Part shown: one piece after another, positions 13,125-25,297 of the stretch
Layout: every line of letters begins with the position of its first letter
How positions within the stretch are numbered: the stretch's first letter is position 1
DNA from: Turbatrix aceti
Taxonomy: Eukaryota; Nematoda; Chromadorea; Rhabditida; Panagrolaimidae
Assembly (NCBI GenBank): GCA_963969345.1
Contig: OZ017769.1
Coordinates: forward strand, 2,733,600-2,797,599
Reading direction: 5' to 3'
DNA length: 64,000 nt
The notes under the pieces: model-generated
The model's input: the letters and a program-made list of their open reading frames with translations, nothing else
Database searches by the model: none
Told to the model about the DNA's origin: nothing
Program-made: the position numbers and the translations under genes

Positions 13125-13938
13125 ATTGTGGTGAAACCAATAAGTCAATGAATTGTCTAAGCCGCTTAAAAATGCACCCGAATACGGTCTTTCAAACGCT
13201 GGTATTTTTTTTGCTGTGATTTACTGTCTCGGGCAGACAAATGCATATATGCATACAAAAGTCAAGAGTCAATATTTTACAAATTTGTTCTTTTGGGTGC
13301 CGTCTGGGACCTGATCACGCACACCAATCCTTTTTGCATTTCCAGGAGTACCGACTTTTATTCATGCCACAGCTTATGAACGTACGTTTCAAAAACTATT
13401 GAGATCCATCCACAAGCTTTCGCAAGGGCGGAAGAAGGATGCGCGGAGACAGCTTTTGTCTCTCTGCTTACGCAAAAAAAAAACTATGAAAAATGATCCG
13501 CAAACACTGCTCTTGTCCATCTGCTTACGCAAAACGCTTGTTGCGCCAAGCGAAATCATTCGCATTGCATTATTCGAAGAGACACAGAGAAAAAGAACCT
13601 ATGCACGCACGGTGTAAAAGGGAGGGGAGACGTTTTGGGAAGTTAATCCGCAGCAGCACTGCAGTCAGCGGCGTGGGCAGGGTGGTAGCATTAATGATAG
13701 AAGCTCTTTGCGCAGTTGATTTTTGGGCGAAAATAAAGGTATGTAACCACACGAACTAAATTGACGTTTTGGCAGCAAAAAGTAAGGGGAAGGTCTGGCT
13801 GCCCAATGTCAGTCGCTACTGCAGTAAAAAAGAGTTTATTGCTCAGCGTGAATGGTCTACAAACAAGTTGCGATAGTCTAGTGCGTCTATTATTGTCCAT
13901 CTGTACACTTTTTTTCCATTTTGAGACCCCGGTTCAAT
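12943..13938. repeat. Direct duplicate 1 of the inverted satellite segment
   Basis: This roughly 1-kb stretch recurs at 15008-16003 (offset 2,065 bp) with only scattered differences. From 13123 it is the reverse complement of the 935-bp block of the array. It is linked to its duplicate through a mariner-type MITE. Homology to the second copy ends at ccccggttcaattc (near 13938 and 16003). Confidence 0.9.
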
Positions 13939-14021
13939 TCTATACACGTTCAAAATTTTTTTATGTTTTCTCCGTTAAACAAAAAATTGAGAATTTCGAC
14001 GGAGAATCCCCGGAGTTTTTA

Positions 14022-14907
14022 CAGGGTGCGGCAAATGTCCGTGGACAAACGTTTTTTTATCAAAACATCTAAACTAGAAGGAATTAAACAAAACCAAAAT
14101 TTTGTAGCATTATTACAGGTATGGCGTATAGGACATTTAGCTGGCTGCCGTTGGCGGGGATCAACCTGCCCAAACACCATGCTGATTTTTATGCGCTCCG
14201 CCGCACGTCAGGGTCTTATTTTGTCTTATTAATCCGGGAGCAAGTGCACAATTGTCCAAACAATTTTATTTAAACAAGCAACCTATTATGTTGTCAGAAA
14301 AAATTAAACCCCCCAGTTACCCATAATTTGTAAATTAGTTTCTGCCGTTGGCAAAATATACCTTGTTTTTATGGATTTGGGGTTCTATACCCGCCAAAAA
14401 GTGCCCGAGACGGCATTTTTGTTACCAATTTAATTCATCTGGTCTAGCAGCTCTATTACAGTCCAAAACAAACCATAAAACACAGTTCACCCTGGCGCAA
14501 AAGACAAAAACTCGAAAAAGGGGCAAAAAAATCGTTTTCTCAACTTTTGGACACCTGCCGATTGATGGCCCTCCCGTCCGCATCTGATTTCGATAAAATA
14601 CGGCGTATGGGAAATCCTTGAGGTTGGTATCTGTACTAAACATCCCCAAAGTACAGAGCTGCTAACGCAGTTGCTGCGCAGGGAAGGGAACCAAATGTCA
14701 CCAAAACACCTCCGGCGCGCTCAGCTTAAGGTTTTTTGACACATTTGTGTTTCGGGGTCGCCGCCAACGGCAGCCAGCTAAAAGTCCTATATACCAATTG
14801 TTTCCTAATACCTGTACTAATGTGTCAAATTTTTGGTTTCGTTCAATTCCCCCTGGTATAGTTGTTTTGGTAAAAAACGTTTGTCCACGAACTTTTGCCG
14901 CACCCTG
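14022..14907. mobile_element. Tc1/mariner-type MITE with about 140-bp inverted repeats
   Basis: The termini are CAGGGTGCGGCAAA... at 14022 and its complement ...TTTGCCGCACCCTG ending at 14907. Both are flanked by TA (14020-14021, 14908-14909), the target duplication of the Tc1/mariner superfamily. The inverted arms stay alignable for about 140 bp, through the motif gctggctgccgttggcgg near 14145 and 14770. No transposase reading frame is present, so the copy is non-autonomous. The truncated end inside each satellite 935-bp block belongs to the same family. Confidence 0.85.
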
Positions 14908-15007
14908 TATAAATTGCTGTAAACAAAAATGCGTTTGCAATGTGCTGAAACAGAACAGAACTGTCCGTTTTGATTTTTGTGTCGTTAATTAATTGTTTAA
15001 AGAAGAA

Positions 15008-16003
15008 AAACATTATTGGACGCTTTTTGGCAAGCTGGGTCTTCCGGGAGATTTTGGGAGAATCTCCGGAGATTTCGGAAGAATGTCTGGAGATTTTCTC
15101 CCGGGATGCAATCTCCCGGGAGATTTCGCCACCCTGGAAAAATGTTGGTATAAATGCGGATATTTTTCAACAGTTATCATAAAAATTTTATTGTGGTGAA
15201 ACCAATAAGTCAATGAATTGTCTAAGCCGCTTAAAAATGCACCCGAATACGGTCTTTCAAACGCTGGTATTTTTTTTGCTGTGATTTACTGTCTCGGGCA
15301 GACAAATGCATATATGCAAACAAAAGTCAAGAGTCAATATTTTACAAATTTGTTCTTTTGGGTGCCGTCTTGGACCTGATCACGTACACCAATCCTTTTT
15401 GCATTACCAGGAGTACCGACTTTTATTCATGCCACAGCTTATGAACGTACGTTTCAAAAACTATTGAGATCCATCCACAAGCTTTCGCAAGGGCGGAAGA
15501 AGGATGCGCGGAGACAGCTTTTGTCTCTCTGCTTACGCAAAAAAAAAACTATGAAAAATGATCCGCAAACACTGCTCTTGTCCATCTGCTTACGCAAAAC
15601 GCTTGTTGCGCCAAGCGAAATCATTCGCATTGCATTATTCGAAGAGACACAGAGAAAAAGAACCTATGCACGCACGGTGTAAAAGGGAGGGGAGACGTTT
15701 TGGGAAGTTAATCCGCAGCAGCACTGCAGTCAGCGGCGTGGGCAGGGTGGTAGCATTAATGATAGAAGCTCTTTGCGCAGTTGATTTTTGGGCGAAAATA
15801 AAGGTATGTAACCACACGAACTAAATTGACGTTTTGGCAGCAAAAAGTAAGGGGAAGGTCTGACTGCCCAATGTCAGTCGCTACTGCAGTAAAAAAGAGT
15901 TTATTGCTCAGCGTGAATGGTCTACAAACAAGTTGCAATAGTCTAGTGCGTCTATTATTGTCCATCTGTATACTTTTTTTCCATTTTGAGACCCCGGTTC
16001 AAT
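15008..16003. repeat. Direct duplicate 2 of the inverted satellite segment
   Basis: It matches 12943-13938 at an offset of 2,065 bp. Its left part keeps the CCACCCTG-ended centre and right arm of the palindrome but not the left arm. It ends at ttcaattc, where the following sequence (ggttgaatgac) is unrelated to the first copy. It has no coding content. Confidence 0.9.
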
Positions 16004-16545
16004 TCGGTTGAATGACATTACTTCCAATTTTTCAACTACGATTTTTGCAAATTCGTTTTTTCACAACTTCGAATTTTACAACTTTTCTCATGACTTCGAT
16101 TTTTACAACTAACATCGAATTTTGCAATTGAATAAAAATAACGCATTTTTGTCATAATGCTGATAAAATCGCATGAAAGTGTTTTTTTATGCGCAAAACA
16201 TAGAGTCAATAATGTGTTTTTTTGTGCAAAATATTTTTTTCTAATTTTCTTTAAAGAAATTTTGTTCTAAATTTTTTACAGTATCCGAAGAAAACGTTTA
16301 TTTACAGAAAGGACCATTTTAAAATGGCGGGTGTTGGGCTAGGAGAAATCAAAAATTATGGTCTGCGTTGCCCGAACACAATCGTAGATTACGGTCGTTT
16401 TCAACCAAAATAAATACTTATTTTCTGTCTAACAACGAATTTTTGAACATCATTGTGTGTTATTTAAAATTCAGTGACCGCAATGACGAAACTACAAGTT
16501 TCAATTTATCCTTCTAAAATCTACGAAATCACAAGTCCCGCGCAC
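16004..16545. other. AT-rich intergenic stretch
   Basis: A-T rich sequence with a loose recurrence of the words cgaattttgcaa, cttcgatttttacaac and cttcgaattttacaac around 16030-16130. I see no exon, RNA gene or clean repeat. It carries the 3' flank of the minus-strand peptidase gene; no strong poly(A) signal is evident in that orientation. Confidence 0.5.
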
Positions 16546-19500
16546 TCAAATGTACTGCGAGATCCAAAGTGCCGAATTGATAACGACGTCAGCTTCGACA
16601 TCGACTTCGCCGAGCGCGTGGTTGGAATCGGGGTAGAAGAGCACCTTGTTTGGCACCTTGTTGCTGCGAAGCTGGCGAACAAGCGAGCGGAAGTGCGGAG
16701 GCACGCGGAGATCTTTCCCGCCGATTGCCAGTAGATACGGTGCCTTGATCGACGGCGCGTGGACGATGGGAGATCGTTTGAGCATCTCAGCTTCGACCGC
16801 GGGAGGGATGTTTCCGGTTGGGAGCTCGGCACTTGCGGCCTCAAACGCGCACCAGTCGGGGATGTCTGTGATGTCGTACATCGCTGAAAAAATTTTCAAA
16901 AACAATTATGCCATCAAAAAATTGTAAAAACCCACTCCGAAGGTTCAAAACAGGGTTGAGCGAGACGATAGCCTTGTACCGGTCGGGATTCTTTCCGCCG
17001 AGGGTGGTGACCAGGTATCCGCCATGCGAGCCGCCGACAATGGCGAGTCGGTTGGTCGCCAGCTGCGTACCGAGCTCCTTGAACGTGTCATCGATGGCTT
17101 TCTCGATGAACGCGACGTCCAGCTCGCCGACCTTGCCCGGCAGCTGCTGGACGTAGGGCTCGTCGTAGCCGATGGAGCCGGGGTAGTTGGTCTGCAGCAC
17201 GGCGTACCCCAGCTGGAGGAGGAGCAGGGCTGTGCGGCGGGGCCAGGACTGGAGGCACGACGAGTGCGGGCCGCCGTGGATGATCGCGACCAGCGGCAGA
17301 GGACCGGTGTTCGGAGGAAGGTCCGGCACGAGGACGAAGGAGTGAGTGCCGATTTCCAGGAGAGAGTGGTTGATCTCGAACTTGGAATCCTGCGAAATGC
17401 GCTGCCACTTGATCTATAAATTTGTTCTGTAAAGCGAAATACAGCAAAAAATGTACAATAAAACGTTTTTAGTTAAAAAATATTTTTTACCAAAAAAAAA
17501 AGAAAAATTGACCAATAAAAACTTCGAGGGATGAAATTTTAGGCCAACTCCGATGCAAAAAATATTTTAAAAAAAAGTAGTAAAAAAAACCATAGTAAGA
17601 CCGTAATCAAATAAGAAAAAAGTAACGTTCAAAAAAAGTCATGTGCACAATTTGGATCGCAACTCAAATTCGTGTCGTGACACGGCGCGATCATAATTTG
17701 TGATCGTTATCTTTTTACTGTATTTTTTTCTAATTTTTCGTTATTTCTGTAATTTACGATCGTTATCTTTTTTGAATACTTTTTGTTGTTGTCTTACAAC
17801 GATTTTTTTCTATAAAAGTGATGAAAACTTTGTTTTCATTTTTTTATTCCTAAAAACATAAATTTATTACTTTTTTGACCATTTTTGAATTTTTAGGCCT
17901 GTCCGATTAAAAAAAACCAACATTTCCATCAGTCGAAATCTTCCCGAGCTGCAACTCCGGCACAACTGTCGATGACGACCTTTGAACCAGCACCAGCGAT
18001 CCCTGAACATCCAGCAGCACATCCGAAACCCCAAGCGGCGACAACTGGTTCAATTTCTTTGACTTGAAGTCAAATCGCTGAACCGTGGTCTGCGCTTTGA
18101 TGAGAGCCGAGAAAATCAGCGAGCCATCGGCAGCGAAGGAGCGTTCGGCGACAGCGGGCAGGAAAACATCAGGCAGACCGGTATCCACGAGTTTTCCGTC
18201 TTCCGGGACTTCGTAGAGCCCATAGACGCCCTGGTGAGCGTTTAGCTTGTTTTTCCGGGAAAAGACGAAAAGCTTGCCTCCAGGGTCGTAGAACAGGGCT
18301 TCGACGCCCTGGACGTCAGCTGCGATCTTGGTAAACTTCTTGTCTGCCAGATTGAATTTTCCGATCGTGTGGAGCCGGTTCGTGCAGTAGACGTGGCCAA
18401 GTTTGAAGTAGGGAGCCTGGATCGCGTCCACGACCACCGATTTCCCATCCGGGGAAAATATTTTCTAAAAAAACCATTTTTTTCTCAAAAAAAAAACACA
18501 TTTTTACCCCAAAACTCACCCTCAAAGGAAACAATCCTTCCGGGAGCGTGTCAAAAACAGTCACTTCCCCCTTTGCGAGTTCGAGACTGCAAACGACGGG
18601 ATCGACGACTTCAGGGAGCGATTCGCCAAAAGATTCTTTCCACAGAAACTTCTCGCCGACCTGCTTGGCTTCCGGATCGCCGTCGAAGAACTCGGAAGGC
18701 TTCGAGAGGCGTTCCGCGGTGTAGAGCAGGTGAGTGCCGGTCGGGTTGAGCAGGAGTCCGCCAAATTCGCCGCTGCGGTGGATGTTGCCGTGGAGTTTCT
18801 TCGCGTTGAGGTTGAAAGTCGCACCCGTGGCCTTGGAAGTCTCGTCGACGGAGTGGACGTAGTGCTTCTTGTCCTTGCCGTCCGTGATGACGGTCAGGAT
18901 CGCAGATATCGTGTTGTTGGATGATCTCGCGACTGTTTGGGTCCTGGAACGAATTTCGAACGTAAAAAAGGATATTTTAGGGCAGTTTTGATTTTTAGGC
19001 CACTCTTTGTCCTGAACGAAATGCAGAACGTAAAAAAAAAATTTAGGCTAATTTTGATTTTAAAACCCAAAAATTGCAAAAAAAAACACTAATTTCGGCA
19101 ACTTTTATAATTTTTAAGCGTAAAATTGATTTTATAAAAAAAGGAAAAATACTACAAGTTTCAATTAAAATAAAAAAAAATTTAGGCAATTTCAACAAAA
19201 AATCGTAACAAAAACCTCCAAAAACCAAAAATTTGAAGCCCCCAAGTTTTGGCGTTGTGTGAATAAAAAACAGTGCAGTCGCGCAAAATTTCTCGAATCC
19301 ATCAATGACATGACGCAATCCCAGGCATAAAAAACTCACTCGCTGATGCTACCGGCGACATTCGTCGTCGCCAGAACCGCTGATAGCGCCGGATCGACGA
19401 CCGTGATTGCTCCATTGACAAGGGACTTTTTCATTTCCGGCGACCTCGTTGTCCACTCCGAGTAGACGACGACCTTCTTCTCATCGCTTGCCGTGATTCG

Positions 19501-19560
19501 TCCAAGCGTTGGCGTTCCGATGCGGCACAGCGCTGCGAATCTGTCGCGAAGGGCTTGCAT
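16546..19560 (-). CDS. apeh-like: Acylaminoacyl-peptidase (acylamino-acid-releasing enzyme), S9C prolyl oligopeptidase family
   Basis: Cytosolic serine peptidase that removes N-acylated amino acids from peptides. Five exons are inferred: 19340-19560, 18520-18943, 17922-18464, 16936-17413 and 16546-16883. They sum to 2,004 nt and close exactly in frame (667 aa; human APEH is about 730). The N-terminal 450 residues match the beta-propeller part (HLLYTAERLSKPSEFFDGDP-like). The C-terminal hydrolase has the oxyanion HGGPHS, the nucleophile in GGSHGGY, Asp in GGKDLRVP and His in NHALGEVDVE, with the family signature DITDIPDWC. The start is the ATG at 19558-19560, nine bases after the acceptor tttttttcagG. 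All catalytic residues are present, so it should be active. Intron 3 is 508 bp and carries a dispersed repeat also found in two other genes. Confidence 0.93.
17640..17815. repeat. Dispersed intronic repeat, copy in the peptidase gene
   Basis: The core words attcgtgtcgtgacac, gcgatc, taatttgtgatcgttat, ctttttactgt and gttgtcttacaacga occur in this order. The same series recurs inside an intron of paralogue D (about 37170-37280) and of SEC24 (about 45815-45970). All are in the same orientation relative to the minus-strand genes. The gatcrtaatttgtgatc core is partly palindromic. Ends and target duplication were not resolved. Confidence 0.75.
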
Positions 19561-20088
19561 TTTGGATTACCTGAAAAAAACGGCGTGGATAACGAACAAT
19601 TGCTGAATCAGTGGGGGGCAAAAAACCAAAAAACGAGGAAAGCACAAAAAAACAAACGCGTGCACCTCGTCGACGCAGTCTTCCGTTGCAACAGCAGCCG
19701 AGCGGCCGCGGCGGCGATGACCGCGCTGGTAGGCTGGCTCACTTACCCTTTGGTCGTGTCGTAAAAGTATGGGAAAAAACAGGGAAGAGAGTCGTTCAAA
19801 AACAGGAAAAGAAATAAATTCCTAACCAGGAAGTAAAAAAACATTCGTCAAAAACATAAAAATCAAAGTTGCATTTTTTTCGTTTCGAGAGTCGCAAAGT
19901 ACCGTAATCCACCGTTTTTATACTAATTCGTTCTTTTTTTGACTTTTTCTAGTTTTTTTCTTCATTTTTCACGTTTTTCATTTATTTCAAACGTTTACCA
20001 ACAAGTTACGGTACATCAAACCAGTTAAATGTACCAAAATTCAAAGTTCAAACAGATAGATTACAGGTAAAAAACAACGGTTACACGC
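19561..20088. other. Intergenic region upstream of the peptidase gene
   Basis: It holds the 5' flank of the peptidase gene (splice-acceptor-like tract complementary to 19571-19580) and the 3' flank of paralogue A. A stretch at 19660-19750 is GC-richer (agcagccgagcggccgcggcgg) and could include a promoter or untranslated exon. No coding exon could be supported. Confidence 0.4.
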
Positions 20089-22310
20089 TCAGCAGTGAAT
20101 CAAAAGCTCGTAACGCAGCAGTTTGTTCCCGTGGCAAACGGGATAGTCGTGATCCTTGCAGACGAGGCCGGGAAAGTCGGCGTTCCACGGATCGTGGTTC
20201 ATGGGGGTGATAGCCGTGAAGCCACGTGGGCGCGGGTTGACGAGCTCGATGACAGCGGCTTCGTTGGCGAGCAGAGCGTGTTCCTCGAGGTAGAACTTGA
20301 CAAAGACGTGAGGAGGCATCTTTTTCATTTCTTTGACCAGGTAGGCGTAGTCGCTGACCAGGCGGTCTTTGTCGTAGTGGGCCTGAAAAAAATTATGTGC
20401 CGTAAATATTAAATATAAAATTTATCGTAACAAAAAAACGCAGCTCGAAAACTCAGTTTTTGGGTAATTCGTAACCCAATGTTTTGATTTTTTTGCAGCA
20501 TTGATCGTAACAGCAAGAAAAAAAAGTACTTACAACTTCGTCGCCTTCATTCAGACGGCAATTGAGTTGCAGAGAAACCAAGCCGGAAAAAACGGTGCAA
20601 AGAGCTTTGACCATGTCACCGACGGGAAAACGAGCATTCAGAGGCGGCAAGCGGAGTGTCATTTTGTGAGTTTCGGGCATGCTGCAAAAAATGGTTCAAA
20701 CAATGTTTTCAAAATAAAAAACAGTCATCTCACCGAATCGTCGTCTTCTGCAGGAGAGCCGTGAAGCAGGTGGCATAATCGAAATCATCGCTTTCAGGCT
20801 GAACGAATTTGAGCTCAACAATGCTCGCGGAGAAACGCTTCGTCTCAAAAAGCTCCTAAAAACCGAAATAAAACGTAAACAACCGTCAAATCATAAAAAA
20901 ACCCACGGAAAAGTGCTCAAACTTGCGGACAACGAGGCCGACTTCGTAGAACTTTTGCGGCTGCTGAGGGGTACGGGGGAGTTCGAGGAAGAAATCCACA
21001 GGTCCAAGAAGGCGCCGAAGATACGGCAACTGACGTCGAATAAATGGCAGCATGCAGGGATGCAGAGGGTCGCGGTTCCAGTCGATGATCCAAAACATGA
21101 AGAAGGCTATAAATAACGCAAGCAAAAATGACTGCAAATATCGAAACAATCAAAAAAACCCACTCAAAGCCTTGCTCAATCGCGGAATCATGTCGTACAC
21201 CCACTTCGGCGGCTTGCATTCCGGGCAGAGAGCCCCGTCGACGGACAGCTCGGCGATGAACGGCGCAATCCACGAAAAAGCAGCCCATTTCTTGATGTAC
21301 GTGGGACCGCCAAACGGATTGTCAACGTCAAATGAGTTAATCTAAAAAGTTCCAGTGAACAAGCAAAAAAAAACGAAATACACGATTTTTTTCAAAACAT
21401 AGAAAAACGATCGCAAAAAACTAGAAAAAGCAGCTAAAGATAAAAAACCTATTGAACTTTGCCATTTTTGTCTATTTACGCCCAATTTTATCAAAAATTC
21501 GTTATGGGAACCGATAAAAAACGATAATTTCTTCCTTATAAACCGAATAAAAGGAGAACAAGCAAAAAAAATTGAAAACCCCGGGTAAAAAAGTAGGTAA
21601 AGAAAAACTCACGATGTGAATATCAGAAACTTCACGGACGAGAACCCGATAGGAATTCATGAACTTGCCAAAGCAGATGGACATGAGCGGAGTCGAGAAG
21701 ACCAGGCCACGGAGAAGCTTACCGGTCTCAGTGTCATCCGAGTCATCCATGATCAGAGGAATGAGCTTATCGACGTACGCAAGGCTCAGAGGACGCCGAC
21801 GAGGTGCAACGCTCAAACCAGCCATCTGTTTTGCAACTTCCGGATTCTGGTCCTCTTTCGTAGCGATCAGCTTATCGACCCAGGGATATTGACGCATCAC
21901 CGCAATCTTCTCCCACCAAACACGCGATTCAGAATGCTTGCCCTGAGTCGTCTTGACTTTTGTGATGCGATTCATCACTCTGAAAACAGAAAAGCTAAAA
22001 AAAACAAAAATAGGCCTAAAAAAACTCACTTGAAGACGAGATCCTTGTTTTTAGAGCCCACGTCCAGAGGCCTTCAGACAGGCAGCCACGCAGTCATCCA
22101 ACTTGCCCTCTTCGAAGAACACGGCGCTCTTGTTGGAGTAGAAGACCATTTCCTGAGGCGAAAGACGGATGGCTTCGTCGTAATTCTCGTGAGCGGTGGC
22201 AAAATCACGTTTTTTGTAGGCAGCATTGCCGCGCTCCTTCGCTTCCAGAGCCTGAAAACAGTGTTGCAACATTTTAGGACAAAAAAGAATCAGCCTACCT
22301 CTTCCGACAT
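20089..22310 (-). pseudogene. Paralogue A of the STI1-TPR fusion family, frameshifted in the TPR exon
   Basis: Eight exons are inferred: 22299-22310, 22030-22251, 21613-21979, 21164-21341, 20907-21106, 20734-20855, 20534-20681 and 20089-20382. They total 1,543 nt, one base too many. Exon 2 is 222 nt where B, D and E have 221. The extra base is at about 22068: the TPR reads ...CVAACLKASGRG then stop, while paralogues read CETALDVGS. Everything downstream is open and conserved, so the gene could be a recent pseudogene, a sequencing or assembly error, or a site of frameshifting. The N-terminus (MSEE, then ALEAKERGNAAYKKRDF) resembles the STI1/HOP TPR2A module. The rest (VMNRI..., KWAAFSW, PFIRRQLP, MPETHKM, PVCHGNK) is the family-specific region. 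Without the extra base it would be 513 codons. Confidence 0.85.
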
Positions 22311-22629
22311 CGTAAAAACACAATGCGCACAAAAAAAAGAGACCGAAGAACAACAAACGACAAACCGCAGCCTGACTGGGTTGTCAAATGAACTCTTTTC
22401 GCGCGCAATCGACGCAATCTTGGGTTACGGTTCTTTCGCCTCAAGAAAATCAAAAAAGAGCGCGCACGCTCCAAAAAACCGTGAGTTATCAAAACCCTTC
22501 GTTTTTTCTAACAGTTTCTCTTTCTTTACGATAACTTTTATTATTTATTTATTTATCACTACACAAACAATGTCATAATACACGAATGAACCAATCAGAG
22601 GTCTCCCTGTGGTCCGTGATCAAAATATA

Positions 22630-24781
22630 TTATAACTGGTGTGGTAAAACGTCAAACATTTCGAAAACAACTTCGTAAGTGAAGAATTTGTTGTCGTGGC
22701 AGACGGGATCGTAACCATTCTTGCTGACGATGCCTCGGGAAATCGGTTTGTATGGATTCTGGTTGAATGGAGTGAGCAAGGTAAAGTGAAGTGGCATCTC
22801 AAAGTCGTAGCTCTCTTCAGCAGCGTCTTCGTCGACGTACTCAACGGATTCCTCAATGCTGAATTTGACAGCGAGTTGGGGTGGCATTTTCTTCATTTCT
22901 TTTTTGAGAAATAGGTAGTCGTAAACCAAGCCGTCAAAGTCGTAGGCAACCTGAAACCGGGTCGTAAATTTTTCATTTGAGCGTGCAAAATTAAATTTTA
23001 AAAAATACATACAATATCCTCGGTTTCTAGTTTGACACAGAGTTCCAAAGTACGCAAGTTTGGAAAAACGGTGTATAAAGCCTTGACCAGGTCGGCAGCT
23101 GGAAATCGGGCATTCAAAAGCGGTATCTTGACAATCATCTTGTGAGTTTCGGGCATGCTGCAAAAGTTGAAAAAAAAACAAAAAATTGAAAACGAAAAAA
23201 AACAAAGTTTTTTTACCGGACAGTCGTCTTCTTCAGAAAAGTCGTAAAATTGCTGGCAAAATTTACACCGCCATTTGGAGGCTGAACGAATTTGAACTCG
23301 AAATCCGGGGCAGAAAACCGCTTGGTTTTGAAGAGCTTCTATAAAACCATGAAAAAAATTACAGCATTGCACATACAGAAAAAAAACTCACGACAAGATC
23401 CGGGAACCGGCGAACAACAAGAACGGCCGTTTTGAACAACTTTGGCTCCGGGGGATTCGGTGGCAGCTCCAGAAAGAAATCGATAGGACCAAAAAGCTTC
23501 TGGAGATTGGGCAGCTGTCGTCGGATGAAAGGCAGAACACGGGAATCGAGGGGATCGTGAACCCAGATTGGAATCCAGAGACAGAAGAAATCTAAAAACC
23601 AGGGTTTTTTATTATCGCTCTTTTTTCTTCTACAAAAAACACAGAAAGATTGTAAAAAATTTTTTGACATTTATTTGGAAAAAAATTTTAAAATTATTTA
23701 TAAGCCGGAGCATACACCAAAAATATTTTAAAACTCAATCAGTTATTTTTCTTCGAGCCGGCATCTTCAAAACTTTGCGCTCGCTCCGCTCCCGCTCAGG
23801 AGCGGTCGAAACCCTGCTAAAAAAACACAAAAAATACAATTGTTTTATTTTTTCATCGGTCATTTAAATTTTTTTAACGCCAAAGAAATAAAACCTACTC
23901 AAACGATTGGTCGTTCGCGGTAACATCTCGAACGACCACTTCGGAGCTCGACAATCGGGAGGAGCGCCATCGATGGACAATTGGTAAATAAACGGCGTAA
24001 TCCACGAAAAAGCTGCCCATTTCTTGTCGTAAACTGGTTTTGTAACCAGAGGATCTGATCCCCGACCACACTGAAAGAGAAATTATTCGACCAACAAAAA
24101 AATTGAACAAAAAAACTTACAATGTTAACGACGACGTGATCGCGAACGACGACCTTCAACGGCTCCATGAACTTGTCAAAACAGGCCGACATTATCGGGG
24201 ACGATAAAGCCAAGTTCCGCGTACGTACACCAGCTTTGTCGACATCCATGACCAATGGAATGAGCTTCGAAACGTAAACTGTGCTCAGGGGACGCCGTTC
24301 AGCCGAAATGGGCCTAATCGTCAAGGAAGGGGCTTCCTTGTCGATTTTGGGACCATCGTTCATCAAAGAAGCCCTCTGCACCCACGTAAACGCTTCAGAT
24401 TCCTTGCCCTGGGCCGCCCTGGCTTTCGCGATACGGGTCATCACTCTGAAAAACAAAAAAAAACACTCATAAAACCAAAATAGGCCTAAAAACTCACTTT
24501 TCGACGAGATTTTTGTCTTCAGAGCCAACATCCAGGGCAGTTTCGCAGGTAGCAATGCAGTCATCGTATTTGCCTTCTTCGAAGAACGCGGCGCTTTTGT
24601 TGGAGTAGAAAACCATTTCCCGAGGCGAAAGACGGATGGCTGCGTCGTAGAAAACATGAGCGACGGCGAAATCACGCTTGTTGTAGGCGCGATTGCCGAG
24701 CTCCTTCGCCTTCAGCGCCTGAAAGTAGAGTTGTATACATTTTCGTATAAGAAGTCATCAAAAACTCACCTCCGTCGACAT
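22630..24781 (-). CDS. Paralogue B: STI1/HOP-like TPR module fused to an unrecognised ~400-aa region
   Basis: Eight exons (24770-24781, 24498-24718, 24121-24445, 23899-24070, 23392-23591, 23217-23338, 23013-23157, 22630-22950) total 1,518 nt and give an intact 505-aa protein. Exon 1 codes only MSTE. Residues about 5-78 form two TPR-like helix pairs (KELGNRAYNKRDFAVAHVFY..., EMVFYSNKSAAFFEEGKYDD). They resemble the STI1/HOP TPR2A module, which binds the C-terminal MEEVD of HSP90; the match is by pattern, not a search. Conserved blocks follow in all paralogues: RRPLSTVYVSKLIPLVMDV, KKWAAFSWITPF, VLPFIRRQLPNLQ, LFGPIDFFLELPPNPPEPK, FKFVQPPNGG, MPETHKM and PVCHDNKFFTYEVVFE. I recognise no family for that part. 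There is no signal peptide or membrane segment, so a soluble cytosolic protein is likely. Confidence 0.88.
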
Positions 24782-25297
24782 CGTTGGGCTTTTTTTACTA
24801 CACACACAAAGAAAAGAAAAAAAACTGACACTGCGATATCAAATGGGTTGTTTTTCGCAAAACGTACCGCGGGCGATACCGTTTTTTTTCGCTTCGAGAA
24901 TATCATAGTTTTTACGCTTTTTCATTCTTTGTGATTATAATTTTTTGATTTCCATCGTTCTGTTTGGATATTTATTTTCATTTCTTTCCATGATTGACGA
25001 CTTTTCTGATAACTTTTCCAAGAAAATCTATGGACAAAAAAGTGAAAACATGAGTTTGTGATCAAAAAAAGGCATCAAAAACCGTGATTTTTCACAAATT
25101 TTGTTCCGGTCAACTCATGCGTTTTCCAGTGCGTCAAGCGCCTAACCCCAGATAATCTGCAAACCCAAAAAACAATTCAAAAAATTTTTTCTACATTATG
25201 TTTATAGTTGAAAATTGCATCTACAAGAAAAACGAGTTACAGACAGAATCACAAAAGCCAATTCAGGTCTATACACGAAGATGGCAGGCTGCGAGGT
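24782..25297. other. Intergenic region between paralogue B and the charged hypothetical gene
   Basis: AT-rich, with no exon, tRNA or repeat that I can support. The bases just upstream of the paralogue B start (gcccaacgATG on the minus strand) lack a splice acceptor directly before the ATG, unlike several other genes here. Confidence 0.4.

Noticed and set aside
13493..13759. 88-codon ORF present in the array and, inverted, at 13493 and 15558
   Set aside because: It is part of the copied 935-bp block; the opposite strand is equally open and no start or poly(A) context distinguishes it.
1..16005. CRISPR array or rDNA as an explanation for the repeats
   Set aside because: Repeat length 3,420 bp without regular spacers, and no rRNA-like sequence; context is eukaryotic.
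22051..22356. Upstream extension of the TPR ORF in paralogue A to 22356
   Set aside because: It reads through a typical intron (gtaggc...ttttcag). The short MSEE first exon, matched by MSTE and MSRE in paralogues, is better supported.
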